This document shows positions 17,789 to 27,083 of a DNA stretch of 64,000 nt, piece after piece. This stretch comes from Dyadobacter sp. CY261. GTDB taxonomy: Bacteria; Bacteroidota; Bacteroidia; Cytophagales; Spirosomataceae. A program made the translations under genes and the position numbers. The number at the start of each line of letters is the position of its first letter. The stretch's first letter is position 1. Below the pieces are notes generated by a model that did no database searches, was not told the origin of the DNA, and saw nothing but the letters and a program-made list of their open reading frames with translations. Location: contig NZ_JAKCPW010000003.1 in the NCBI RefSeq assembly GCF_021440085.1, forward strand, positions 553,751 through 617,750. The letters are read 5' to 3'.

Positions 17789-19033
17789 ATGAAGATTTTA
17801 TTCTGGTTCAGAAAATCAGAGAGTAAGGATCTCGGTAAGTCGGTTGATCCAACAGGTAACATCCAATGCCGCATTACTATCCAGAATGCGACAGTAGAGA
17901 TAGGTTCGACATCTATCACCTGCTTAAAATCCCGCTGGAACCCAGCCGAGCAGCGAGTCAGAGGGGACAGCAGCCGAGCCGAAAGGGGGAATCGTAGGCT
18001 TCGTGAAATAACTTCTGCACTTGAAAAATTGTATGACATACTTAGTGCGAAGTATCCCTACGTATCACCATCCACGGTAAAGGATTATTACCTAACTAAA
18101 AGGAAGTTTATCTACTCACTCGGAGAGATCATCGGCGCATTTATGCTACACCGTGAGGCACTTGTCAAGCGCAAAGCCATTACCAAAAGCACCCTCGAAA
18201 CGAATGAAAATTACGCGCGTCACATTACCGCTTTTTGCAAGGCGAGAAAAATCAACGGCGCCATTGAGATCCAGGATACATTCTTCCACGATCTGTTTGA
18301 CTGGATGATTGTTAGCGATCGCGCTGGCGAGCGATTTTCAAGGAAAGTGTGCGAATTTGCAAAACAGATACTGACGTGGGGATACAAAAAGAAAATGTGT
18401 CCGCCACTGGCGGCTTTTGCGGAGTCCATGCCTGGGCATCCAGATTCCGACGAAGATATGGACACAACCCACCTGTCGATTATAGAGCTCACCAGGTTGA
18501 TCGATTTTGATTTTAACAAGCTCGTTTCTCAAAAGAAGATCGTACAGCAAACTGCCGATACCCTTTCTGCTGAACGGGATGCCTTTGTATTCAACTGCTT
18601 CACAGGGATGCACCACTGCGACTACACAAACAAGGATTTTCAGATCGAGGTATATAAGGAAACCTATTTCCTAACTGGCCAGCGGCAAAAAACAAAAAAG
18701 AGGTTTTCGATTAAGCTACTGAATCCGGCAGTCCGGATCCTCGAACGCTACGGCTCCAATCTGCAAAATCTACCAGCTAAAAGCAATCAGAAGCGAAATG
18801 CGACTCTCAAACAAATTGCCGTATTCGTCGAGCTACCGGTCGTACTGTCAACGAAAATTGCTCGTAAGACCTTCTCGGATATGGCTATTAATGAAATGAT
18901 GATGAGCCTGGACGATGTCGCCCAATGCATAGGCCTGACATCGACAAAGTACTTGAAGCACTACGCCCGGATCCGGCAACAACGCCTATTGAAGATTATG
19001 CCGAACTGGGATGAATTGAAGGAGGCCTCATAG
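17789..19033 (+). CDS. int: Divergent tyrosine recombinase (prophage integrase)
   Basis: From ATG 17789 the product has 414 residues, normal for Bacteroidota integrases. It has an N-terminal arm-binding region, a SAM-like core-binding domain (about 105-215) and a C-terminal catalytic-like domain. The expected motifs are degenerate. TGMHHCDY (272-279) lacks the first Arg, as in some Bacteroidota enzymes; KIAR (356-359) replaces HxxR; IGL replaces the usual LGH. Only the second Arg359 and the Tyr392 in KHYARI are in place, with a Lys-rich turn TGQRQKTKKRF. It lies 200 bases inside attL, so it is the natural integrase. Either it works with an altered active site or it is decaying. Confidence 0.82.
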   Translation: MKILFWFRKSESKDLGKSVDPTGNIQCRITIQNATVEIGSTSITCLKSRWNPAEQRVRGDSSRAERGNRRLREITSALEKLYDILSAKYPYVSPSTVKDYYLTKRKFIYSLGEIIGAFMLHREALVKRKAITKSTLETNENYARHITAFCKARKINGAIEIQDTFFHDLFDWMIVSDRAGERFSRKVCEFAKQILTWGYKKKMCPPLAAFAESMPGHPDSDEDMDTTHLSIIELTRLIDFDFNKLVSQKKIVQQTADTLSAERDAFVFNCFTGMHHCDYTNKDFQIEVYKETYFLTGQRQKTKKRFSIKLLNPAVRILERYGSNLQNLPAKSNQKRNATLKQIAVFVELPVVLSTKIARKTFSDMAINEMMMSLDDVAQCIGLTSTKYLKHYARIRQQRLLKIMPNWDELKEAS

Positions 19034-19049
19034 TGCTACTGAAACGTTA

Positions 19050-19088
19050 AAAAGTGCCTTCCGTTTTTTGTTGACGGTAGGCACTTTT
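19050..19088. terminator. Bidirectional terminator between convergent genes
   Basis: AAAAGTGCCT (19050-19059) pairs with AGGCACTTTT (19079-19088), with a further CCGT/ACGG pairing inside. It sits between the integrase (plus) and the last late gene (minus) and would end both transcripts. Confidence 0.8.
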
Positions 19089-19142
19089 AATTACCGGTGG
19101 CAGCAATTGCTGTTAAGCACCATCGAAGTACTTTTGGCCTTA

Positions 19143-19952
19143 TTATTCCGAGCGGCGGGAATCGATAGAGGCTTTATACACTTGATAAAATTCTATGATT
19201 AGGAGATTCAAGTTGCTCGTCCATTTTTGCACTTGTAGATCTGGAATACTCATTAGCTGCCCTATTAACGGACGTTCATCGCGCAGCCAATAAGGAACAG
19301 TTCCCTTTCTATGCGTCTCGTCAGCCAATTCTTTTCTGTCAAGTTTTCCCAAAATGATGCAGAAAACTTCTAGCACATCGGCTACCAGGTAGAAAGCACC
19401 ATTTTCATTGGGATTTCCACTCATCGCAATGGCCTTCTGAGCACAATTAAGCGACTCCCAGTATGCATTGCAAGCAACCCAACCTTCTTTTACATCCCCA
19501 TAGTTGAGTACATTCTGCGCACGGAGACTTCCCAGGTGAGCCATTGTCGTTGCCATGTTGTGATTTGTTTCAATCAAAGATGACTGGATCTCGTTCTTTA
19601 ATGAACTGACGTCAACCTTTACCGACTTAACTTCGGACCATTGCTTTTCCAATCTCACAATATAGACGACACCTCCTAAGGAGAAAAATCCGATTACCCC
19701 AAAAATGATTGTAATTAGATTATCCAGTTTTCCTCCATACCTCTCAAAAAGTCCAATGTATAGATCTTCCTTTTGCCGAAAGTAATATAACTCCTTGGTT
19801 AGCGAGTCTCTCGAAACTTTCACCATCGCAAGTTCTCCTTCGATTTTATCTAGTCGAGCCAATGTTGAATCGCCTTTATCAATGGATTTAATTCTGCTCT
19901 GTGCCGACGCGGTCTGACAGATCATCAATAGGATTAAGAGAAGGTATTTCAT
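19143..19952 (-). CDS. Signal-peptide membrane protein at the attL end of the prophage (possible accessory gene)
   Basis: The 269-residue protein has a signal peptide (MKYLLLILLMICQTASAQ). A heptad-rich stretch follows (about 25-60, LARLDKIEGELAMVKVSRDSLTKELYY), then a membrane helix at about 77-101 (NLITIIFGVIGFFSLGGVVYIV), a second coiled segment (105-130), and a C-terminal helical domain of about 130 residues with LRAQNVLNYGDVKEGWVACNAYWESLNCAQKAI. The C-terminal part is TPR-like in look but not a clear match. It is the last gene of the late strand, next to the integrase, a position where temperate phages often carry lysogeny genes. No function is assigned. Confidence 0.7.
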   Translation of the reverse strand: MKYLLLILLMICQTASAQSRIKSIDKGDSTLARLDKIEGELAMVKVSRDSLTKELYYFRQKEDLYIGLFERYGGKLDNLITIIFGVIGFFSLGGVVYIVRLEKQWSEVKSVKVDVSSLKNEIQSSLIETNHNMATTMAHLGSLRAQNVLNYGDVKEGWVACNAYWESLNCAQKAIAMSGNPNENGAFYLVADVLEVFCIILGKLDRKELADETHRKGTVPYWLRDERPLIGQLMSIPDLQVQKWTSNLNLLIIEFYQVYKASIDSRRSE

Positions 19953-19989
19953 TCAGTTTTTTTCCGAAAGTTACAAAATGCTGCAAGTT

Positions 19990-22900
19990 CTAAGCACTTG
20001 CTCTCTGGCGGGTATTAGCAATCTGGTCCTCAAATTTTTCAAAAACTTCATAATTGATTCCCGAAGGCTTGTCAACAACCTTTTGCAGGAGTCCTATCAT
20101 GATAGCAAACTGTGTAGACATGTCACCAGTCATCGGCCCCGCTGCCGGCATCGCAGTGCTGCCCCCATCAGCAAACGCCCGCCCGGTCCGCATTGCTTCG
20201 AGCATACTGGTGAAATCAGCGACTACGGGGTTTTGTAGCATCTTGTTGCTTACGACATACTCCGCGCCGGCTTCCCCTGCGACATAGCTCCGTCGGCCGA
20301 GCGAGAATAGGGTCGGGCGCGTTACCCATCCCGCCGGCGCTCCGGATTTATCAACCTCAATGCTGCCCAAGTCAGTCGGACCACCTTGCGCGCGGAACGC
20401 CGGCGCGTCAGGCTGCTCAGCTGAGTTGATCAGCGCTTTGGCCTTCACCATGCCTGCGGTAACCGCGGCAACGGCGGCTGCGATCCGGAGCGCGACGGTG
20501 TAAGGATCCCCTTTCGTTCCAGCGGCAACAGCGGATGCAATGGCGGTACCAGTGTCGACGGCAATCTGAAAAATCCCGAGTGCTTTCTGAAATTCTGCAT
20601 ACTCATTCTGGTTTCCTGCGGCCAGGGTGAGCACGTCAGAAATAACCTGACCGCCTTCCGACATCGCCTGGCCAGTCTTTTGGATCTGATCCAGCTTTAT
20701 AGCGAGCAATTCCCGATCGGCTTTGGCAATCTCGGAATTGATCCGCTTTTGCTGATCGATTTCCATTGTGCCATAGTCTTCACGGAGTAACCGAAGCCGT
20801 TCGAGCTGATCACGGACGATCTGCTCTTTGCTTTCCCCGTTTTCTTCCGCCATGGCCAGCTCACTACGGTAGCTGTCGACAACGCCGTCGAGCAGTTCGT
20901 CGTTGGCTTTTTTGGCGCGCTCAGCCTTTAAGGCATCAACTTCCTGACGCCAGCGTTTTTCGATTTCAACGATCGATTCGCCCCGCGCTTTTGCGGCTGC
21001 TATCTCCTGCTCATAGTGGTGATTAATCTCAAAAAGCTGCTCATCCTGGCGTTTTAAGATTTCGTCCTGGTGTTTCTGCTCAGCTTCATTTTCTTCCTTC
21101 GCCTGGCTGTTAATTACGTTCAGCTGCCCGCGAATGGTTTTATCGAAGTCGGTCAGAAACTTTTTATTGTACTTCTGGGAAATGTTGCCGACTTCCTGCT
21201 GATGGAGCTCGTTGATTCGTTCGAGATCTTTCGAATTTTTGCCTGCACGTTTCCGGAGCTCGTCGTACTTGTATTGAGCAGCTTGAAGTTCCTTGTCGCG
21301 CTCACCCATCATATTGATGGTATTGCGTTGCTGTTCTTTCAGCAGATCATCGTTCAGCTTCTTCTGCTCTTCTCGTGCCTTTTTAGCCTGGTCCCTGGTC
21401 GGCCCTACGTATGGTACAGCAGGTGAATCTGATGGATTTCCAGCTTGAAGTTTTCCACGGTTAGGATCCCGACGCTTCCGCCTGGTGTCGATATCGTCAA
21501 TACCTTCCAGGCCCGCCAGGTCGCGCCGGCGTTGGGTAATTTCTTCATTGAGTTTTTGGGCTTCCTTCCGGCGCTGCTCAAATTCCTCCTTCGTAAAATT
21601 TTGTTCAACCAACTGACCGCCGCTGTTGACGACCATTTTTTTCTTTTGGTTCAGCTCCCATTGCACAACCTTCGCGCGCCGATCCAGATCCGCGACTTCC
21701 TCTTTGAGCATTTCACGGCGAGTCTGGCGCATTGTCTCCAATAACGATCGTTGATTAGCAATAAACTGAGCAGCTTTGTCCCTGCTGATATCCATCGCAT
21801 TCCCATACTTATCGAACGATGTTGCCGCCTGGGGAACTTCGTCCGCGATCGCATTTACAATTTTTTGCAGTTCCTGCTGCTCTTTGGTAGAAAGGTTGGT
21901 TTTAGATTTCAACTCGTCATACCTGGCGAGTAGCGCGGGGAATTTGGATTCAACCGCGGCTACTTTTTCCTGCTGCTTTTGCAGCTCCTTCAAATTCAGA
22001 TCCAGTTCGGACACTACACCAGCCCATTTTCCGAACAGCTCAATGAATGGGGAAATACCAGCCGCGGTCGATTCCCACCACGTGGATAGTTTCTTTTGGA
22101 TTTTATCCAGGATCGCCGCGTTGTTCTGGTTCTTGGTATTAAACTCATCGATGACCGAAGTGCCTTTTTCGAACGCCGAGTTTGCAATTTCCTGCTGTTT
22201 GCGTACCAGCTCGGTATTTTTTGCAAATGCTCCCAGTACTGCCGCGCCCTCGCTACCTTCGATCCCCAGGGTTTCAAGCATTTTAGCCAAACCTTCGACG
22301 CCTTTGGTGCTACTTTTCGCACCTTCCAGCACGCGCAGGAACGCCTCGTTACCATCGGTTTTAAGCAGCTTCGAGAATTCTTTCACCTGCATGCCGGCCA
22401 CCTTGGCAAAATACGGCACGTCTTTACCCATGGCGATTATCATCTTACCAATGTTGGTAGCCGACAGCTCTGAACTTTGTCCCAGAATGTCAGCTGCTGC
22501 TGCCATCCCCATCGTGTCGGCAATGCTAATTCCGGCATTGGGCGCAATACCGGCAAAACGTTTCGCCCAGTTCACCAGATAACCCTCATTCGCCTGGCTA
22601 CTTGCGCCCACTGTATTAATGGCCGATCCGACTTTGAGCATTGATTTTTCAATCCCAAATTCCTGCTCGAGACCGAAAATCGCCACTAGTTTTCCGATAT
22701 CGTTGAGCGCTTCCTCAGTATTGCCTCCCAGATCTTCACCCAACGCGACATTGAGCATATCAGCTGCTTTCACAAAAGACAAAACTTCATCTTTGGTCTC
22801 GTATCCAAGTTTTCCCGCAACGACAGCCAGTTTACGCAATTCGTCGACCGGAGTCCGGGTATTGAGCTCATTCAGCTCCGTATTGAGCTCGGTGAGATCC

Positions 22901-23307
22901 TTCCCGGTAATTCCAGTTTGTTTTGATACATCAGCCAAAGAATCCGACAATAGCGCGTTTGTCGATATCAGAGAAACGATCCCTTGTTTCAACATGCCAA
23001 TCCCCTGATCAATCAGACTGCCCCCGACAAATCCTGCCGCGATGTCCTTCCAGGTGCCTTTGAACTTCAAAAGGGAACCTTCCCCGCCGCGTATTTCGGT
23101 GAGCATGGACTGGTGCGCCTTGCGAACCTGGTCAAGCTGCTTGCGCACCTTGTCATACCCAGCAGGGTCATCGGCTTTTTTCATATTGGCCAGCTGCCGC
23201 TCGAGACCGATCATGGTCGTGCGCACTTCCTTCAAACTGGTTTTAGCTTTCTCTCCGTTGATGATCAGCTCAATGACGGCTTTCTCATTCGTCCTGCCCT
23301 TTGCCAT
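19990..23307 (-). CDS. Phage tail tape measure protein (TP901-like)
   Basis: The 1105-residue protein begins MAKGRTNEKAVIELIINGEKAKTSL and has an early coiled coil. Next comes the TP901 tape-measure core at about residues 110-420, with SDSLADVSKQTGITGKDLTELN, ANEGYLVNWAKRFAGIAPNAGIS and LGIEGSEGAAVLGAF. Long charged helices follow (about 630-860), then an Ala-rich hydrophobic stretch near 920-985, and the C-terminal YVAGEAGAEYVVSNKML motif common to tape measures. It sets tail length, and this size fits a long flexible siphovirus tail. It is the penultimate late gene, far downstream of the fibre genes, which is the reverse of the usual order. Confidence 0.9.
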   Translation of the reverse strand: MAKGRTNEKAVIELIINGEKAKTSLKEVRTTMIGLERQLANMKKADDPAGYDKVRKQLDQVRKAHQSMLTEIRGGEGSLLKFKGTWKDIAAGFVGGSLIDQGIGMLKQGIVSLISTNALLSDSLADVSKQTGITGKDLTELNTELNELNTRTPVDELRKLAVVAGKLGYETKDEVLSFVKAADMLNVALGEDLGGNTEEALNDIGKLVAIFGLEQEFGIEKSMLKVGSAINTVGASSQANEGYLVNWAKRFAGIAPNAGISIADTMGMAAAADILGQSSELSATNIGKMIIAMGKDVPYFAKVAGMQVKEFSKLLKTDGNEAFLRVLEGAKSSTKGVEGLAKMLETLGIEGSEGAAVLGAFAKNTELVRKQQEIANSAFEKGTSVIDEFNTKNQNNAAILDKIQKKLSTWWESTAAGISPFIELFGKWAGVVSELDLNLKELQKQQEKVAAVESKFPALLARYDELKSKTNLSTKEQQELQKIVNAIADEVPQAATSFDKYGNAMDISRDKAAQFIANQRSLLETMRQTRREMLKEEVADLDRRAKVVQWELNQKKKMVVNSGGQLVEQNFTKEEFEQRRKEAQKLNEEITQRRRDLAGLEGIDDIDTRRKRRDPNRGKLQAGNPSDSPAVPYVGPTRDQAKKAREEQKKLNDDLLKEQQRNTINMMGERDKELQAAQYKYDELRKRAGKNSKDLERINELHQQEVGNISQKYNKKFLTDFDKTIRGQLNVINSQAKEENEAEQKHQDEILKRQDEQLFEINHHYEQEIAAAKARGESIVEIEKRWRQEVDALKAERAKKANDELLDGVVDSYRSELAMAEENGESKEQIVRDQLERLRLLREDYGTMEIDQQKRINSEIAKADRELLAIKLDQIQKTGQAMSEGGQVISDVLTLAAGNQNEYAEFQKALGIFQIAVDTGTAIASAVAAGTKGDPYTVALRIAAAVAAVTAGMVKAKALINSAEQPDAPAFRAQGGPTDLGSIEVDKSGAPAGWVTRPTLFSLGRRSYVAGEAGAEYVVSNKMLQNPVVADFTSMLEAMRTGRAFADGGSTAMPAAGPMTGDMSTQFAIMIGLLQKVVDKPSGINYEVFEKFEDQIANTRQRASA

Positions 23308-23309
23308 GG

Positions 23310-23780
23310 CTATAAATTGATTGTAACAGTGTTGTTAAGGAGGGTTTCGGCCATTTTGATCAAGCCGATGCCGTAGCGGCTGGCCAGTATCTCAGCCAAC
23401 TTCTTTTCTTCCGCCGTTTTGCGCCGTGAATACCACTTTATCGGCTTCCGAGGCACATCGGGCTTATGTATTGAATATCGCTTCCGGAGCAAGGCAGAAT
23501 TCATGTTCACGCCTCGCCCTACGCCCATGTCGATGAACCGACCGTACATTGGAAATTCCATCGAGACCTTATCCATTCCGCCGGATCCCATCGAAAGACC
23601 GGTCTTCCACTCATCGTACAAGCCACGCGTTCGCTCCAACTTGTTTTTCCCGCGCGACCTGGTACGATAAACCTTCTTTTCTAATTCAGCACGGAAGCGG
23701 GTCAATGCAATTTTCAGGAACTGTTCATAAGTCCCTTTCAGATTTATCCGGGCGTTGATATCGAGCTCTTTATATTCCAT
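23310..23780 (-). CDS. Phage structural protein upstream of the tape measure gene
   Basis: The 156-residue protein starts at ATG 23780, which shares its A with the stop of the hub gene (TGATG). This decides against the longer frame. It is basic, has a central KTGLSMGSGGMDKVSMEFPMYGRF segment with YGRFIDMGVGRG, and a Lys/Arg-rich region (RKPIKWYSRRKTAEEKK). The motif resembles small head-tail or tail-completion proteins of other phages, but the match is loose. It lies two bases upstream of the tape measure gene, so a role in tail assembly is inferred. Confidence 0.68.
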   Translation of the reverse strand: MEYKELDINARINLKGTYEQFLKIALTRFRAELEKKVYRTRSRGKNKLERTRGLYDEWKTGLSMGSGGMDKVSMEFPMYGRFIDMGVGRGVNMNSALLRKRYSIHKPDVPRKPIKWYSRRKTAEEKKLAEILASRYGIGLIKMAETLLNNTVTINL

Positions 23781-25858
23781 CAGCGTGTACGATATCCTTC
23801 GCCATCGAGCATCGCCCAGGTGGTCCATTTGATCAATCCCCTTGGATTCCCAGCTATATGCACCAGGGCGCTCGGTTCAATGACGGTCCTATGCCCGAAG
23901 ATGTAGATTGAATGCTTGGTGGATTTGGTGGTCGATATCCCGTTGACATCGTAATCGGTGACCTTTTTACGGTACTCGATCAAAAATCCCTGGGTAGTCT
24001 CAGGCTCCGTGAATAGGCCGTCTTTCCACACGTAGGCAACGATATCCCAAAATGTGGTGGTCACACTGCCGTTCTCATTCTTCTCCGTACGATGATTTTC
24101 CATACGGAGCTCCACCCAACTACCGATCAGAGCGGCATCCGTCGTACTGCGCGGCTTGACCGTTTTAGGCACCAATTGACGCCCTTCGAATTCAGCCAGC
24201 ACAAACCCGTCGTTTGCCGGAAGCTCATACTTCATTTTTTCAAGCAGGTATTTACCGAGCACCTGGTTGGATAGTTTGAACCCGATCGGAGCTGACGCGC
24301 TGACCTGGTAGAGTGTCGACAGGTTCATGCGCAGGGCGAGTGTAACCTTTTTGGAATCAGCGAGGAATTGATAATACATGCGCTGATAGCGGTTCCACAT
24401 ATCATCAGGCTCACCTGGTTGAAGGGACAGCTCACCGATGATCCGGTACTTAGAGTCGTAGCTTACGCTGCTTGCGTAAGGATAAAGCTTCCCGGCGGTG
24501 TCTTCCCGTAGCCCCCAATAAATCAGCATACGCAACTTCCAATCATTCTTTGCTTCCGGAATCAGCTCCGGGTCGGTCGCATCGAAATAGGGAGAATAGT
24601 TTTGCGACTTTTCAAAGAATGGATCCGCCAGGTTGCCCGGCTGCTGAGCCGCCGGCAGGAGCCATTCAGGCCCGGCTGCTGTTGTGTCATTGGTGTTCTT
24701 AAAGCCATCGACACGAAGTGTACCGATCGATAGCGAAACGGGAGTTTGTTTCCCTCCGATCGCAAATGAAAATGTCTCGCGGATCTCCTTGGGCTGGATA
24801 TTCTTTGAGTCAAATGGGTACGGGTGATAGCGCACATACTTGTCGCTATCATCTTTGAAGGCGGTAACCGTAAAGCCTTTTGTCTCCGATTTTTCAACGC
24901 CCTCCGTTTCGGGAATTACTGACTTTGAAAGGTCGACATAATCCGCCTGCCTGGTGAGTGCCTTATAGGTATTAAAGATCGCTTTGCGGTTGGTGACATT
25001 GATATCGATACTCACGCCGATCCACGCCCGCACCGCTTTAAAAAACTCCGAAACAGAATATGTCCCCAAGTGTCGTCCAATCTCCACGGTATAGCCGGCA
25101 GTGTCGATCGACAGGCCTGGCGTCGTCTGTGTATTGTAAATAATCAATCTGCTAAGGACTGGATCCGTAAGCAGTGATCCGGATGCAGTAAATCCCAGCT
25201 TAGAGCAGATATAACTGATCAGCCAGGTCATATAAACCATAGGTACCAGCAGCCGGTCGCCAGTCCCCAAAAGTGTATCGGAATAGACCGGACCTTCTAC
25301 ACCAGGATAGCACACATTGACGATCGTAGGCCTGGTAAAGCTGATCGGTGCTCCCTGGCTGTTGACTGGTTTAAATTCGGCATCCACCATTTCAGAATTG
25401 TGAAATGGCGGAAAAACGATCGGGTACCTGCCAGCCGGCGCGGTTGCCAATTTCAACATAGTCGGCGCACCTGATGTCTCGTCCGTCGACACAAAAAAGT
25501 GCTCTGTAACAAACTCCCGGACCGGCACGTTCCGGATCTTGTCGGCGATCTCACCCAGGTCGATTAACAGTGCAGCAGTAGCCACGGACCCGGAAGTTTT
25601 GAAAGTGAGCAGCGCCCCGAATTGGAATGGTCCGGATCGGACAGTGACCTTGATATCATCCTGTGGCGGGCTTTCTGGGAGGTGGGAATTACCGATGAAC
25701 CTGCAATTATTTGGCGTCAGACCAAACTCGAATGGGTACGAGTATGACCCCCTGATCACGTCGTCAGTATCGAAAATTGTCGAGTTAATTTCGATGTTCA
25801 GGCGCTGATCAGCGGGGAGCTCTAATATCAACCCGTTCGGATTACGAATTTCGAGCAT
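23780..25858 (-). CDS. Predicted baseplate hub / distal tail protein
   Basis: The 692-residue protein starts MLEIRNPNGLILELPADQRLNIEI. It contains a long region of beta strands, with a block around GTYSVSEFFKAVRAWIGVSIDINVTNRKAIF (about 280-310) that resembles the gpD/hub fold of tail proteins. The N-terminus (SIFDTDDVIRGSYSYPFEFG-like text) fits a ring-forming distal tail domain. It should join the tail tube to the fibres. It lies between the lysis genes and the tape measure gene. The assignment rests on size, beta-rich sequence and position rather than on a specific motif. Confidence 0.62.
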   Translation of the reverse strand: MLEIRNPNGLILELPADQRLNIEINSTIFDTDDVIRGSYSYPFEFGLTPNNCRFIGNSHLPESPPQDDIKVTVRSGPFQFGALLTFKTSGSVATAALLIDLGEIADKIRNVPVREFVTEHFFVSTDETSGAPTMLKLATAPAGRYPIVFPPFHNSEMVDAEFKPVNSQGAPISFTRPTIVNVCYPGVEGPVYSDTLLGTGDRLLVPMVYMTWLISYICSKLGFTASGSLLTDPVLSRLIIYNTQTTPGLSIDTAGYTVEIGRHLGTYSVSEFFKAVRAWIGVSIDINVTNRKAIFNTYKALTRQADYVDLSKSVIPETEGVEKSETKGFTVTAFKDDSDKYVRYHPYPFDSKNIQPKEIRETFSFAIGGKQTPVSLSIGTLRVDGFKNTNDTTAAGPEWLLPAAQQPGNLADPFFEKSQNYSPYFDATDPELIPEAKNDWKLRMLIYWGLREDTAGKLYPYASSVSYDSKYRIIGELSLQPGEPDDMWNRYQRMYYQFLADSKKVTLALRMNLSTLYQVSASAPIGFKLSNQVLGKYLLEKMKYELPANDGFVLAEFEGRQLVPKTVKPRSTTDAALIGSWVELRMENHRTEKNENGSVTTTFWDIVAYVWKDGLFTEPETTQGFLIEYRKKVTDYDVNGISTTKSTKHSIYIFGHRTVIEPSALVHIAGNPRGLIKWTTWAMLDGEGYRTR

Positions 25859-25859
25859 A

Positions 25860-26360
25860 TTAAATGGCGGCTTTGGCAAGCGTAAATCCTGCCCAGATAA
25901 TGAAAGCGAGAGATAGGATCAGGACCAGCAGTAGAGCCAGCGCGAAAAGTAAAATTTTCCACCATCGGACAGGAGCTGGCTTTACATGTGGCCAGGGACC
26001 AATAATGTATTTCCAGCAGTGATCATGATCGATCAGGTTGAGCATGCCAGTACAACCTTCTCCCATGATTGTAAGGCTGCCCATCGTCCAGTTCTTGCCC
26101 AGGGCACTACTGACCGTTTCACCGTCGACGCCAAAATGGTAGCCGCCTTTCGCAAGAAAATAAGCGTTGAAAAATGAGGCGTACGTCGCGTTGGCATACA
26201 CATCAAGCCCATAAGCTCCCAGGTAATAAGAATCGGCCAATCGGGTTTTGTTGCCAAATCGTAACTGATCGATCAACGTATGAAATCTTGCGATCGGACC
26301 GAGTGCGAAGCATAGCAATTTCGCAAAGTAATACAGCAGAACACTGATTAGAAGGTTCAT
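25860..26360 (-). CDS. Phage membrane protein of the lysis region
   Basis: The product of about 166 residues starts MNLLISVLLYYFAKLLCF; a start four codons upstream at 26372 is equally possible. It has one hydrophobic segment at the N-terminus (about 2-26) and a strong one near the C-terminus (about 132-160, LLFALALLLVLILSLAFIIWAGF). The middle has YYLGAYGLDVYANATYASFFNAYFL and a GEGCTGMLNLIDHDHCW stretch. No family is recognised. It sits between the DUF5675 gene and the hub gene, so membrane action during lysis or DNA entry are both possible. Confidence 0.62.
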   Translation of the reverse strand: MNLLISVLLYYFAKLLCFALGPIARFHTLIDQLRFGNKTRLADSYYLGAYGLDVYANATYASFFNAYFLAKGGYHFGVDGETVSSALGKNWTMGSLTIMGEGCTGMLNLIDHDHCWKYIIGPWPHVKPAPVRWWKILLFALALLLVLILSLAFIIWAGFTLAKAAI

Positions 26361-26361
26361 T

Positions 26362-26814
26362 TCAGTAAGCATTTGAGATTTTACACCAGATTTTTTCTCC
26401 GGCCTGGATTCGCTCCTGGATTAGGGCATCCAACCGGTTGAATGCTTTACGGCTTTCGGTGACAATCCAGTCAGCGCCCGAAGCCTGATAATTTTCACCA
26501 GGAAGTTGGCATCCGTCCGTGTCCAGGTGGGTGTTTCCAGGGTGAGCTAGAATGCCGACAAAACCCGGAACGTCTACAAAGCGCGGTAGCATTCGTTTAA
26601 ACCTGGGCGACATCACATAAATGACTTGGTATCTGCCTTCCGGAATGGCAGTTTTTCCGTGCACTTTCTTTGCTTTAATTTCCTCGATAGGCATATCACT
26701 CCGAAGGCCACGGTCGACGTCTTCCAGTATGTAGCAAAAGAATTTCCCGTCGACAGACAAGGTGCTGAGTGTACTGTTGACGCCCTTTTTAATACGGATT
26801 ACATTGATGTCCAT
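26362..26814 (-). CDS. DUF5675 family protein (possible phage lysis enzyme)
   Basis: The 150-residue protein is a full DUF5675 domain: NSTLSTLSVDGKFFCYILEDVDRG at the start, TAIPEGRYQVIY at about 55, and the signature block VGILAHPGNTHLDTDGCQLPG at about 87-107. The HPGN...DGC pattern recalls the His/Cys pair of L,D-transpeptidase-like folds, so a peptidoglycan-acting role is plausible but unproven. Position supports it: the two upstream genes, which overlap one another and this one, encode small holin-like membrane proteins. There is no other recognisable endolysin in the prophage. Confidence 0.78.
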   Translation of the reverse strand: MDINVIRIKKGVNSTLSTLSVDGKFFCYILEDVDRGLRSDMPIEEIKAKKVHGKTAIPEGRYQVIYVMSPRFKRMLPRFVDVPGFVGILAHPGNTHLDTDGCQLPGENYQASGADWIVTESRKAFNRLDALIQERIQAGEKIWCKISNAY

Positions 26815-27083
26815 GGATCGGAGGATTTGTAGTGGAAATAAAACAAGGCGTAGGATGCGACAATGGCAGAAGGATGCACGACGTCGTTACCAAAATGAAC
26901 TGAGCCCGGGTGTGCATTGCTGGCCAGCATAAAGAAGGCCCCGCCCATGATTATAAATAGGGAAACCCGCTCGAACCAGAATTCGCGCAGGCCATCGGTC
27001 AAGCGAAAAAGAGCGACCAGGATGATTACCAGCAGTATCAGCTGGTTAAGGAAATTACTCGGGTTGAGTGTCAGTACTTCCAT
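26799..27083 (-). CDS. Small membrane protein, holin-like
   Basis: From ATG 27083 the product has 94 residues with about three hydrophobic segments (NFLNQLILLVIILVALFRL; VSLFIIMGGAFFMLAS; HPSAIVASYALFYFHY) and a short charged C-terminus. It overlaps the preceding holin-like gene by 29 bases and the DUF5675 gene by 16 bases, a tight arrangement usual for lysis cassettes. Size and topology fit a class I holin or antiholin. Which of the two membrane genes is the holin cannot be told. Confidence 0.65.
   Translation of the reverse strand: MEVLTLNPSNFLNQLILLVIILVALFRLTDGLREFWFERVSLFIIMGGAFFMLASNAHPGSVHFGNDVVHPSAIVASYALFYFHYKSSDPWTSM

Noticed and set aside
21776..22582. Long plus-strand frame of 268 codons inside the tape measure gene
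   Set aside because: It is the antisense of a clear tape measure protein, rich in Ser/Phe/Leu as reverse frames of such genes usually are, with no domain or promoter.
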